The translations under genes were made by a program, and so were the position numbers. The notes under the pieces are model-generated. The model had not been told where the DNA came from and did not search any database. It saw only the letters and a program-made list of their open reading frames with translations. 64,000 nucleotides of DNA from Nicotiana tabacum (taxonomy: Eukaryota; Streptophyta; Magnoliopsida; Solanales; Solanaceae), in NCBI RefSeq assembly GCF_000715075.1, contig NC_134095.1, forward strand, positions 9,224,722-9,288,721, given 5' to 3'. Positions 44,592-55,003 of the stretch are shown in pieces (position 1 is the first letter of the stretch; each line of letters begins with the position of its first letter).

Positions 44592-44789
44592 TGTTATAAA
44601 TAGAATTCTATTTAAGGTAAATATCTATATTTTAGAGAGATTTTAGGGATTTTACTTGGTGGCTAAGTCACTTTTCCCCTATAAATAAATGGGTTCTATT
44701 CCATTGTAATTAATCCCAAAATAAATAAGAATTTTCTCTCCCTACCTTTCTCTGCAATATTCTTCTTCTTCTTTTATTGTTTCCTAACA
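44592..44789 (+). repeat. Copia 3' LTR (198 bp)
   Basis: TGTTATAAATAG to TTCCTAACA with TATA box CTATAAATA at 44680-44688. The CTTCTTCTTCTT stretch near 44762 lies in U5. Confidence 0.85.
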
Positions 44790-44802
44790 CATTCTTAAAT
44801 TT

Positions 44803-44838
44803 TCATGATCATTGATCTCAATTGATCAATGATCATGA
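44803..44838. repeat. Perfect 15 bp hairpin
   Basis: TCATGATCATTGATC and GATCAATGATCATGA enclose TCAATT. It sits 13 bp after the copia LTR, and part of it (CTCATTGATCTCAATT) recurs near 44888. A tandem pair of GAGACAAATGAAAAGTCA follows at 44836-44873. Role unknown. Confidence 0.75.
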
Positions 44839-45107
44839 GACAAATGAAAAGTCACATGAGACAAATGAAAAGTCATATTTTCATGTGCTCATTGATCTCA
44901 ATTTAAATGACCAAATTCATTTCTCAATTTACACATTTCATATTGTCAGAATGTATCATTTAATAGGAAGCCATTTGAATAGCCAACATTATTTTGTGTA
45001 ATCTACCAAAACTGACATAGTAATATTTCAAATAAAATATTTAATGGCAAGTAATTTAACTTTTAGGCAGAGGGTAATTTGGTCATTCAACTATTGAAGA
45101 ATCATAC
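44839..45107. other. Non-coding stretch
   Basis: AT-rich DNA between the copia element and Tekay D, with the short direct repeats noted above. No gene. Confidence 0.4.
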
Positions 45108-45829
45108 TGTAATGACCCGATAGGTTATCTTATGACTTAAAATCAAATTATGTATTTCGAGGCCTTTAAGACCTCATTTGTCCCTCCTCAATTTGCATGC
45201 GCAGTCCGGGCATAATTCTGGAAAGCTTTTGTGTTGAAAGTTGATAAAAATAGGGATTTTTGATTAAAAACTTTATTTGAGTTGACTTCAGTCAACATTT
45301 TTGGTAAACATATCTGAATTTGTATTTTGACAGTTCTGGTGAGTCCGTATCAAAATATGGGACCTGGGCGTATGCACGGAATCGGAATCAGAGGTCCCTA
45401 GCTCGAGTTATGAATTTTTGATAAAAATTGTAAGTCTGAAAATTTAACGATTTTTAAGAAATTTTTAATGTTTGATCTTGTTGGTATAGGGTCTGTATTT
45501 TAGTTCCGTAGACTAGTACAGGTTCATTATAATATTTAAGATATGTTTGTGAAATTTGATGAAAAACGGAATTGGTTTGACGTGATTCGGACGCCCTGTT
45601 GTGAAAATAGGAATTTCAAAGTGTTCTTGAGGATTTCATTTGATTTGGTGCTAAATTCGTGGTTTTAAGTGTTATTTTGGCGATTTGATTGCACGAGGAA
45701 GTTCGTATGATATTTTAAGACTTGTGTGCATGTTTGGTTTGGAGCCCCGATGGCTCGGCTGAGTTTCGGATAGACTACGGAGTGAAATGAGACTTAGGCA
45801 TTGCTGATATCTGCAATTTCTGGGAATTG

Positions 45830-46150
45830 GCTAATGCGAGATCAGAGTTTGAATTTACGAGCATGAGAGCTTTGCATTTGTGAGCTGCTCATTGCAAATG
45901 CGAAGAGTAGCTAGACCAGGCAGTCCTCGCATTTGCGAGAAAATATTCTCATTTGCGAAGTTGGTCCGGGGAAGGGGTTCTTCGCATTTGTGAAGAAGTG
46001 GGCCGCCATTGCAATCCCAGTTCCGCATTTGTGAACAATATGTTTGCATATGCGACAGAAGCAAAAATGCGGCAAGTTCACATTTGCGATACCTTTCTTG
46101 CATTTGCGATCTTTGCAATTGTGAAGCTCAGGTCGCGAATGCGACATTTG
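45830..46150. repeat. Palindrome cluster in D LTR (TTCGCATTTGCGAA type)
   Basis: Units such as AATGCGAGATCAG, TTGCATTTGTGAGC, ATTGCAAATGCGAAG, CTCGCATTTGCGAGAAAA, CTCATTTGCGAAGTTG, TTCGCATTTGTGAAG, CCGCATTTGTGAAC, TTGCATATGCGACAG, TCACATTTGCGATACC, TTGCATTTGCGATC and TCGCGAATGCGACATTTG. About twelve units in 320 bp, starting about 725 bp from the LTR start. Confidence 0.85.
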
Positions 46151-46260
46151 CAGCTGTGTAAAACCTAACTTAGACGGGATTTTTCATTCATTCTTCAAAT
46201 TTTCAAAACCTAAACCACAAGAGGCGATTTTCCAAAGACTTTTTCTTTCCCAAATCATAG

Positions 46261-47719
46261 GTAAGTGATTCTATACTAGTTTCTTTCAATCTTTCACTTC
46301 ATTTTACAAGATTTCAACCTAGAATCTAAGATTTTCATGGTGGAATTGGAGATTTTTGGGTAAACAATAGGGATTTGATAAATTGGGGATTTAGACCTCA
46401 AATTGAGGTCGGATTCCTAAATCAATTGTATATCCTGGCTCGAGGGTGAATGGGTAATTGAGTTTTAGTCCGAATTTCAAGTTCGGACCAAGCATGCCCG
46501 GATGTTGACTTTTGTTGACTTTTTCAATAATGACCTAAATTGAATTCTTATCAATTGTGGGTGATTCCTAAGATTTATTTTAAAATGTTTGGTTTGTAAT
46601 TTGCTAGATATTGTTGGTTAGGACGCTTGCTTGAAAGGAAAAGTTGTAATTGAGCTTTGAGTGGCCTTTGGAGCGAGGTAAGTGTTGTGTCTAACCTTGA
46701 CTTGAGGGAATAAGGAACCCTCGAACTTTGCGTTATGTGAATTCCATGTGAGTGGTGTATATGCGAGGTGACGAGTGCTTATACGCCGCCGAATTATCTG
46801 TTTTCCCTGATTTATAGTTTTTCCTCCTATCTTAATTGTTATATGCTCTAGATGCTTTCCATGCTTAACTGCTACGTGTTAATCAATGTTTTCTTTTGTT
46901 AATCATGTTAGCTCTTTCATAGTTTCCCCTAATCCCTGCTATTTGCTTAATTTGACTTGTCTGTACCTTGTAACCGTAAATTGTTGGTTTGATCTCTCTG
47001 TATAGTATTATTTGTGTAGATTCTATATTGAACAAGGTTCCTTTTCTTGGTTCAATTTGGTATTTAATTATCATAAAGGCCTTGTGATTTAGCCTGTTGT
47101 TTTGACTATGTACATTGACTGTTTGGTACTGATATGGTGGGATCGGACTACACGCCGCAGTATGTGTAATAAGGGAGGATTGACATGATGGAATAAGCTT
47201 GAATATGTATATACGGTAGGAACGGGTTGCACACCGCAAAAGGTGGAATAAGGGTAGATTGATATGATGAAATAAGGGTGAATTGCGATATTGATATTGT
47301 TATATGGTGGGACCGGGTTACGCGCCGCAACAAATATATATATTATTTAATATTATTGATATTGTGTTGGTGGAATAAGGGAGGATTATGTGATGTCCGA
47401 TGGGATCGGGTTGCACGCCGCAACAACCTATATGTTTCATTTTCTTGGGCTGCGTTGTCTTCCGACACATCTATTTGAGCTGGTAGAGATTGGTAATTTT
47501 AGACGATACTAGTTTATTTTCTAGGTTGTGGTTATTATTTCCTATTAGCTGTTTAATTCTATATTGTTTTTCAATTATTCTGTCATTATTATAGATTGCT
47601 TACAGGTTTTAGCATAGGTGACCCGCCTTAGCCTCGTTACTACTTCGTCGAGGTTAGGCTCGACACTTACCAGTACATGGGGTCGGTTGTACTAATAATG
47701 CACTCGGCACTCTGTATAG
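46261..47719 (+). other. Candidate LTR-internal intron, D LTR
   Basis: Donor CATAG|GTAAGTGATT (a near-consensus plant donor) and acceptor GCACTCTGTATAG|ATT. They align in position with the candidate introns of B and F. Alternative acceptor TTGCTTACAG at 47605. Confidence 0.42.
47130..47440. repeat. GGGATCGGGTTGCACGCCGC array, D LTR
   Basis: Four copies near 47140, 47220, 47307 and 47402, each followed by GGTGGAATAAGGG(A/T)-type spacer. Homologous to the array in B. Confidence 0.75.
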
Positions 47720-48124
47720 ATTTTTGAGACGGTCCTAGCGGCGGTTATTAGCGAGCTCGGATTTGACCTTCGCGGAGACTTGAGGTACGACTGTTCAGCG
47801 CCCGCAGCTCTTGGAGTCCCCTTCCTCTGTCTATTTAGTTGTGCACTTTCATTCGAACAACTTTTTACTTATTTCAGAACCTTATGTGTATTACTCTAGT
47901 AGTTCGTGCACTCGTGACACCAGGTTCAGGGAAATTGTAATAGATATTTGGCTAGTTCAACTTCCGCATTGTTACTTTAAATTTATTCAGTTATCTCAGT
48001 TCTTCTTTAATATCTAATTTAAATTGTTAAAAGGAGTAGGTTGTTCTAATGTTGGCTTGCCTAGCAAGTATAATGTTAGGAGCCATCACGGTCCCGATAG
48101 TAGGAAATTTGGGTCTTGACAAGT

Positions 48125-48137
48125 TGGTATCAGAGCA
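48125..48137 (+). other. Primer binding site, tRNA-Met type (D)
   Basis: TGGTATCAGAGCA, three bases after the LTR. Confidence 0.88.
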
Positions 48138-48322
48138 CTAGGTTACATAGGTTTCATGAGTCATGAGCAAACTTAGTAGAGTCTGGAGGATCGGTACGGA
48201 GACGTCTGTATTTATCTTCCAGAGGTTGTGGAGTTAGGAACAGTTTCACTTCTATTCTTCTCTGTCGTGCAGTTTTTATTCTATCATTGATGATTGAACT
48301 CTTCTATTATGTTTTCTCGCAG

Positions 48323-49960
48323 ATGGCGAAAACATATACCGCATCTTCAACTGAGCAACAGCCAAAGCCCCCAGCAGCAGCTCCTACGAGGGGCAAAGGT
48401 CGAGGTCGAGGTTGTGCTAGAGGCCGAGGTAGGGCAAGAGCTTATCCCCGAGCTCGAGCACCAGCACCAGCGGTGGAGCCTCAGGTAGATTTTGATGAGG
48501 AGGTTCTAGCCCAGATCGTGAATGTTGGACTAGCTGAGGTCCCGGAGGGGTTCATCGCCACCCAAGTGCTTCAGGATGCTTTGGTCCGTCTAGTTGACCT
48601 TATGGAGAGTGTTGCTCAGACCGACACATTTCTTGTGGCACCAATCATCTCTCAGGACGGGGAGGAGTCCAAACTCCTGCTACTCACACTCCAGAGCAGA
48701 TGGCTCCCCAGTTTTAGACTCCAGCAGCCCAACCAGTGGGGGCAGTTCCGCTGGGTGTTTCAGCACAAACCGGTAATGGATTATCTATGTCTTCTTAGGC
48801 TTTGTGGTGGTTGGATAGGTTTACCAAGCTTTCCCAGTTCACTTCAGCGGTATATCTTTAGAGGATCCCCGGGACTATTTGGATAACTGTCATGAGGTTT
48901 TACGGAACATGGGGATAGTGGAGACCAATGGGGTCGACTTTGTTGCATTTTATTTGTCGGGTTTCACCAAGAAATAGTGGAGGGGTTATATGTTAACCAG
49001 ACCAGCTGGGTCGCTTGTTCTTACTTAGGACCATTTCTCTCAGTTGTTTCTTGAGAAGTTCCTTCCTATCACGCAGAGAGAAGACTATCTGAGGCAGTTC
49101 GAGTGTCTGCAAAAGGGTTCTATGACTATCACTAAGTACAAGACTCGATTTGTAGATCTGGCCCGTCATGCTATTCTTCTGCTTCCTACCAAGAGAGAGC
49201 GAGAGAGAGAGGGTGAGGAGGTTTATTGAGGGACTTGCTCAGCCTATTAGGTTGCAGATGACTAAGGAGACTGGGAGCGAGATTTCTTTTCAGGCGGCAG
49301 CCAATGTTGCCAGGCGAGTTGAGATGGTACTAGCTTAGGGGAGTGGTTAGGGATCTGACAAGAGACCTCGTCATTCAGGTGGTTTTAGTGGTGCCTCTTA
49401 TGGAGGAAGGGGTAATTTTTGTAGGGGCCATCATCCCAAGCCATATCATTTAGTGCTTCAGACATCCTACAATGCTTCAGGGAGTCGTGGTCATTATGTG
49501 CCTCATTCTAGGAAGCCAGCCTATAATGCACCGCTAGCTCCTATCAATGCACCTAGTATTAAGAGTTTTTACCATGGTCAGCCATCCCATTTGGGTCAGT
49601 CTCTATTTTAGCAGCCACAGTACAAGGATGGATGTTTTGAGTGTGGTGGTTATGGGCATATTAGGAGGTCTTATCTGAGATTATTGGGCGGCACACCACA
49701 ACAGAGTTCTCGTGCCATGATTCTAGCATCGGTTGCATCACCGCCCACTCAACCAGCCAGAGGTAGGGGCCAGGGAGCCCAAGGTAGAGGTCAGGCCGCT
49801 AGAGGTAGAGGTTATGCCATTAGAGCTGGAGTCCAGGCCGCTAGAGGTGGAGGTTATGCCATTAGAGCTGGAGGCCAGGCTGCTAGAGGTGGAGGCCAGC
49901 CAGCAGGAGGCCATCCTAGAGACATGGTTCAGAGTGGTGGGCCCCAACCCTGATGTTATG
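48323..49960 (+). pseudogene. Tekay D gag, broken
   Basis: The start chosen is ATG 48323 (MAKTYTASSTEQQPK), by analogy with the F start at 59738. An Arg/Gly stretch follows, then capsid sequence in shifting frames: DFVAFYLSGFTKK near 48937 and YKTRFVDLARHAILLLPTK near 49137, with stops such as 48882-48884. The zinc knuckle at about 49635-49680 reads CFECGGYGHIRRSY, so the last Cys is Tyr. An Ala/Gly/Arg tail (49740-49930) is built from 42 bp tandem repeats. Gag would form the particle shell and bind element RNA. Confidence 0.72.
49798..49905 (+). repeat. 42 bp tandem repeat in D gag tail
   Basis: Two full copies and a partial third of a unit starting GCTAGAGGTGGAGGTTATGC and continuing with CATTAGAGCTGGAGGCCAGG. 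Confidence 0.75.
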
Positions 49961-51264
49961 CTTTTCCAGCCAGGCCAGAGGCTGAGTCATCTGACGCTTT
50001 TATCACAGGTATAGTTTCAATTTGCAGTAGAGATGCCTCAGTTCTATTTGATCCGGGTTCTACATATTCATACGTGTCGTCCTATTTTGCTTCATATTTG
50101 CTTGTACCTCATGATTCTTTAAGTGCTCCTGTATATGTGTCCACACTGTGGGAGATTCTATTATTGTAGATCGTGTCTATCATTCGTGTGTGGTTACTAT
50201 TGGAGGTCTTGACACTAGTACAGATCTTCTACTTCTCGATATGGTTGATTTTGATGTCATTTTGGGTATGGATTGGTTGTCACCTTATCATGCTTTATCG
50301 GATTGTCATGCCAAGATGGTGACCTTAGCCTTGCCGGGGTTGCCTCGATTAGAGTGATGGGGGAGCCTTGGCCATTCTACCAGCAGGATTATCTCTTATA
50401 TTAAGGCTTGACACATGGTCGAGAAGGGGTGTCAAGCTTATTTGGCATATGTCCGTGATTCTAGTGTGGAGGTTCCTTCTATGGATTCTATGCCCATTGT
50501 TTGTGAGTTTCCTAGGGTGTTTCCTGCAGATCTGCCGGGGATGCCACCCGATGGAGATATTGACTTTTGTATCGATTTGGCTCCGGGCACTCAACCCATT
50601 TCTATTCCGCCATACCTCATGGCCCCGCCAGAGTTGAAAAAATAGAAGGAGCAGTTGCAATACTTGCTTGATATGGGCTTTATTAGACCTAGTGTCTCGC
50701 CCTGGGGTGCGCCCATGTTGTTTGTAAATAAGAAGGATGGATCGACGAGGTTGTGCATAAATTATCGGTAGTTGAACAAAGTCACCATCAAGAACAAGTA
50801 TCCATTGCTAAGGATGATGACTTATTTGATCAGCTTCAGGGTGCCAAAGTGTTTTCGAAGATCGATTTAAGGTCTGAATACCATCAGTTGAGGATTAGGG
50901 CATCCGATGTCTCTAAGATAACTTTTCGGACTCGGCATGGGCATTATGGTTTCTAGTGATGTCATTTAGGCTGACAAATGCCCTAACAACATTCATGAAT
51001 TTGATGAACCGGGTGTTCAAGCCCTATCTAGATTCCTTTGTGATTGTGTTTATTGATGATATGTTGATCTACTCCCGCTGTCGAGAAAAGCATGAGCAGC
51101 ATCTTCGGATCGTTCTTCAGACAATGAAAGACAACCAGTTATATGCTAAGTTTTCAAAATGCAAGTTTTGGTTGAGTTTTGTTGCTCTCTTGGGCCACGT
51201 TGTATCAGCAGAGGGTATTCAGGTGGATCCTAAGAAGATTGAGGCAGTCAAGGACTGGCCTAGA
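49961..51264 (+). pseudogene. Tekay D protease and RT, truncated
   Basis: Protease: [17 protein letters not shown] near 50037 (DPGS kept); frameshift near 50145; then [15 protein letters not shown] to about 50290. RT begins in [16 protein letters not shown] near 50695 and NYR-stop-LNKV (TAG 50769-50771 for Gln), [11 protein letters not shown] near 50860. A one-base loss near 50950 shifts the frame before [20 protein letters not shown] near 51040 keeps the catalytic Asp pair. The sequence ends in [11 protein letters not shown] at the E LTR. Confidence 0.8.
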
Positions 51265-53202
51265 TGCTATATCTCACATTTTTCGTACGTTAAAGTTTCG
51301 TCTTCAGTAAATTGACATAAAATCGGGGATGAGATTATCTTGATATTAGCATATTTATGCTATTTATACCAAGCAATAAGTAAGTGCCATGAAGGAAAGG
51401 GTACATGAATTAATGAAAATGAGTTTCGTTGAAGGTTATCGAATTGGGATAAAATAGGTCCGAGCTATAATACCCAATAATTATGGACTAGTACCATAAA
51501 AGGTACCATATGACCATGATAGTATGAAGTATACAGTATATTAAAAATAAGTAGAATTTTAAGTAATTTGAGATAATTTTTAATTATGCGAGTAATTGGT
51601 TAATTACTAGGTAACGGAACATTACCTAATTACCTAATAAATGGAAAAAGATTAAATCCCTCTCCCCCCAATCCCCACGTGGTAGTAGGCCACACCCTAA
51701 AGAAATGACTCTTAGTCATTTCTTATGAGGTTGCATAAGGTGTAGGTTACGCATTCATTTCAACTTTAAGAATTTCCATACAACAATATTATAATAAAAG
51801 ATGAGGGAAAAACGTTAGTCATTCATATAACACTTTCAAGTTTCATTCTCAAGGACAATGAAATCAGATCCTAAATCTTTCATTAAGTAAGGTTAAGGCC
51901 TGTAGCAACGTAAATCTTCAACAGTCTAACAAAAATTTTTAGAAATTGTAGCAACGAAAAAATTGCGATTCTAAAGGAGTAAGGTGCAACCTTTTCCAAG
52001 AACTTCTTACGGATTTTTCCCTAGTCCAGGTATATTAAGGATAAACCTTTCCTTCATTTTGGAATGACCCAGTAACTACAGGTATTTGATAACGAGACAT
52101 AAGAGAAATTCATATTCCAGATTTAAATTTGGTATTTACTCCAACATGTGGTCTCGGCTTAAAAATTCAGATTCAAACAAGCAAGTTCACAGAACATAAT
52201 GAGCACATAGAGCAGTGTCTACAAAAAGCTAGAAATTCATTTATTAAATGCTTAATATAGTTGTAGTACTACAAACACATATACATATTCTATTACAATC
52301 ATAGCTATTTAAAGGACAGAGTAAAATATTTAAGATTACAAATATTGTACACTATCAATATTTCCTAATGAAGATAGAATCCTCTCAGAAAATATAATTA
52401 AGGGAATTCTTGTTTCAAGTCCTTACACAATCTATACAGAAGACAAATTCAAATGCACGATTTATCCTCCTTATCGGGACTTCATATTTAATGAGTATTT
52501 ATTTTTTTCTAGTCATGAGAGTAGAGAATCTATATATACATTATTACAGTATTTTTATTACCTTCGAGTTATAATCGAAGGGCAGGCCCCTATTGGGCAA
52601 CCTTTGATCAGATGGTAAGTTATATCATCTCAGTTTCACCTTTTTGTATACTGCCTTACATATTCGGTAAATTATTTCATACTTACATCCCTTCTGGGGG
52701 TGCTGCATTTTATGCGTGCAGGTTTAGACAGATAGACAGACAGACAGGTAGGCCTAGGTGTTGCCCTAGTTTAGCTTTATCGGTAAGCTCCCCATCCTTC
52801 GGAGTTGCTGGGTCTAGAAGTTTTGTGTACATCTTGTGCATATATGTAGATAGGTTATGGGTAGGTCGGGGTCCTGTTCGGATCATAGTACATCTATCAG
52901 TAGAGGCTTGTAGACATATCCTGTCAGTTAGTGCAATATATTGGGCTTGTAGTCCCTGTACATATATTTTGTTGGCTTGTCATTTGTAGTAATTATGATG
53001 GCCTTACCGGCCCAGCTTTATGTTGACATTTAGTCAACGTTAGTCTCTATTCAGTTTTATATTTTGCATCACACATTATCGTGTAATGTGGCCCATGGCC
53101 AAAGTATGACACTACATGTTCAGAGTCTCTTAGTCGCAAGTGGTATGCAAGGATAGGTAAAACAATAGGTGTCCGTCTCTCCCCTAGGCTCGGGGCGTGA
53201 CA
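51265..53202 (+). repeat. Element E 5' LTR (1938 bp)
   Basis: TGCTATATCTCACATTTTTC to CGGGGCGTGACA. The start is fixed by the break in the D pol frame, the end by the primer site. GACAGATAGACAGACAGACAG microsatellite-like tract near 52729-52748. It does not show the start hairpin or the palindrome cluster of the other Tekay LTRs. Confidence 0.75.
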
Positions 53203-53206
53203 AAAG

Positions 53207-53217
53207 TGGTATCAGAG
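53207..53217 (+). other. Primer binding site, tRNA-Met type (E)
   Basis: TGGTATCAGAG, four bases after the LTR. Confidence 0.85.
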
Positions 53218-53385
53218 ATGTCTAGGGAATCTACAAGCTGTGTCTAGTTTATATATGTGTGGTGCACCACATTATATAAGTAGAGGACTACAGTGCATTT
53301 AGGAGTTGGTTACCATTTTTTCAAATTTAAATTGTGTTGTAGCACTGAGTTATAGGAAATTTGAGTTAAACTTATGTATTGACAT

Positions 53386-54294
53386 TTGTATGCACAGATG
53401 ACGATAACTAGGAAGACTATGGCTAGCCAGAGGAGAGAAACAACAGTAGGTGAGGGGACTAGCAGGGTACCCCCAGTAGATGGGGCCCAATCGGAGTCTC
53501 AGGGAGAGACCCTTACACGGCCATTATTGGCTCCTCCGCCACCTGAGGATATTCTTAGGGAGACCGCACATCCAGTTCCTCCTCCGCTTCTATCAGATCA
53601 GGACTTAAGAAGTATGGTGCATTTGTTGGCACAATTGATAGCTACCCAACAAAAAACTAGGGCATCCGCTAGTGCAGGACCTTCTAAGGAATCTGGGAGT
53701 TCAAGGGTCCGAGAGTTTATTGCTTTGAGTCCCCCAGAGTTCACGGGGACAGATCAAAGGGAGGACCTGCAGGATTTCATAGATCAGCTTCATAGGATCT
53801 TGCGGGTTATGCATGCCAAGTTAGAAAGGGGCAGTTAAGCTAGGGTTTTTGACTCCGAGATATATCCATCCTTTGGTATGAGGGATGGGAAAGGTCCAGG
53901 GGACGTGATGCACCTCCTGCTATTAGGGAGGATTTTTTAGATGCCTTCCTTGACCAGTACTTACCCCGAGAGATCCGACAGGCCCGAGTCAATAAGTTTT
54001 TAGCCCTCAAAAAGGGCAATATGAGTGTTCGAGATATAGTCTCCGTTTTGACACATTGGCCAGATATGCACCATCCATAGTTGCTACCATGCGGGACAGG
54101 ATCCATAGGTTTATAGCAAGGTTGGCCCCAGAGTTGACCGAGGCATGTGCCACCGCTGCATTACAGGATAGTATGGATATCTCCCGGATTCAGGCATTTA
54201 ATATAGAAAGGGGTAGGCGTCGGCAGCAGGGTACAGAGAGGACTAAGTCAGGGTAGCAAAAGAGGATGAGATTTGCTAGATCTCAGGAGCAGTC
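53386..54294 (+). pseudogene. Element E gag, broken and truncated
   Basis: 150 codons open from 53386; the likely gag start is the ATG at 53398 or 53419. Pro-rich N-terminal part (RPLLAPPPPEDIL), then SPPEFTGTDQREDLQDFIDQ, the head of the retrotransposon gag domain. It continues in other frames as REDFLDAFLDQYLPREIRQA and NKFLALKKGNMSVRDIV (about 53920-54040), ending near 54290 before the zinc knuckle. Stop at 53836-53838 and at least one frameshift. Confidence 0.72.
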
Positions 54295-54993
54295 AACTAT
54301 GTTTTTAAGCCTAAGACATCCCGGAACCTACCCGAAACTCACCTGAGCCCTCGGAACTCCAAACCAAGTGTGCATACTAACTCATAAACATCATATGGAC
54401 CTACTCGTGCGATTACATCATCAAAATAACATGTAAAATCATGAATTAAACCTCAAAACTCAACATTTTCATCAAGAACTCTCAAAGTTCATAACTCTTC
54501 AACCGGAAGTCCAACTCACGTCAAATAAACTCCGTTTTTTCACAAAATTTCACAGTTATCTTTCAAATAATATAACAAGTTTGTACCGGACTCCGGAACC
54601 AAAATACAGACCCGATCACAATGGTTTCAAACATTAATTCTTTTCTTTATTTCTTAGATAATTCAGTAAAATAATTTCTTTCAAAAATTGATTTCTAAGG
54701 GTTGGGACCTCGGAATTCATTTTCGGGCATACGCCCAAGTCCCATATTTTACTACGGACCTCCTGGGATTGTCGAAACACGGATCCGGGTCCGTTTGCTA
54801 AAAATGTTGACCAAAGTCAACCATAATCAAATTTTTAACTCAAAATTTTCTATATCTCATATTTTCACATAGAAGGCTTTCCGGATATGTCCGGACCATG
54901 CACATAAATCAAGGTGGGGTAAAAGGGAGATTTTTAGGCCTCAAAATACCGAATTCACTTGCAACACAAGTGATGACCTTTTGGGTCATCACA
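54295..54993 (-). repeat. Tekay F 3' LTR, truncated (first 699 bp)
   Basis: Starts (minus strand) TGTGATGACCCAAAAGGTCA, and matches 62896-62193. It stops at AACTATGTTTTTAA, which is shared with the 5' LTR at 62205. About 2.26 kb of LTR is missing. Confidence 0.85.
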
Positions 54994-55003
54994 TTCTCCA
55001 CCT

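Larger units (their letters stand above)
41508..44789 (+). mobile_element. Ty1/copia element, small LTRs, highly decayed
   Basis: The 3' LTR 44592-44789 (198 bp, TGTTATAAATAG to CCTAACA) and a truncated 5' LTR at 41508-41598 share their first 90 bp. Flanks CATCC (41503-41507) and CATTC (44790-44794) fit a worn 5 bp duplication. A CAAGGGGGA tract precedes the 3' LTR. At 3.3 kb it is shorter than a full copia element (about 4.5-5 kb), so internal sequence has been lost. Confidence 0.75.
45108..48121 (+). repeat. Tekay D 5' LTR (3014 bp)
   Basis: TGTAATGACCCGATAGG to GGGTCTTGACA. Features in order: worn start hairpin (AATGACC-CGATA-GGTTAT), palindrome cluster (45830-46150), donor-like ATAG|GTAAGTGATT at 46261, GGGTTGCACGCCGCA repeats (47130-47440) and acceptor-like CTCTGTATAG at 47719. 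Confidence 0.88.
45108..51264 (+). mobile_element. Tekay-type chromovirus D, 5' part
   Basis: A 3.0 kb LTR, tRNA-Met primer site, gag, protease and RT as far as the start of the RNase H link. It stops within IEAVKDWPR where the LTR of element E begins. The pol fragment G at 63060-64000 starts not far downstream in the same gene order and on the same strand, so it may be the rest of D. Stops and frameshifts show that it is dead. Confidence 0.82.
51265..54294 (+). mobile_element. Ty3/gypsy element E, 5' LTR and gag only
   Basis: LTR 51265-53202, primer site at 53207 and a gag frame of another sequence family from B, D and F. It is inserted in the RT gene of D after CTAGA (51260-51264), but no 3' end or second target copy is visible. 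It breaks off at the truncated LTR of F near 54295. Confidence 0.72.

Noticed and set aside
49733..50014. Alternative plus and minus frames over the D gag tail
   Set aside because: Product of the 42 bp tandem repeat; the Gly/Arg gag frame explains the region.
51265..53202. Whether the E LTR carries a palindrome cluster like B, D and F
   Set aside because: I scanned the first 1.2 kb and found no repeated palindromic unit.
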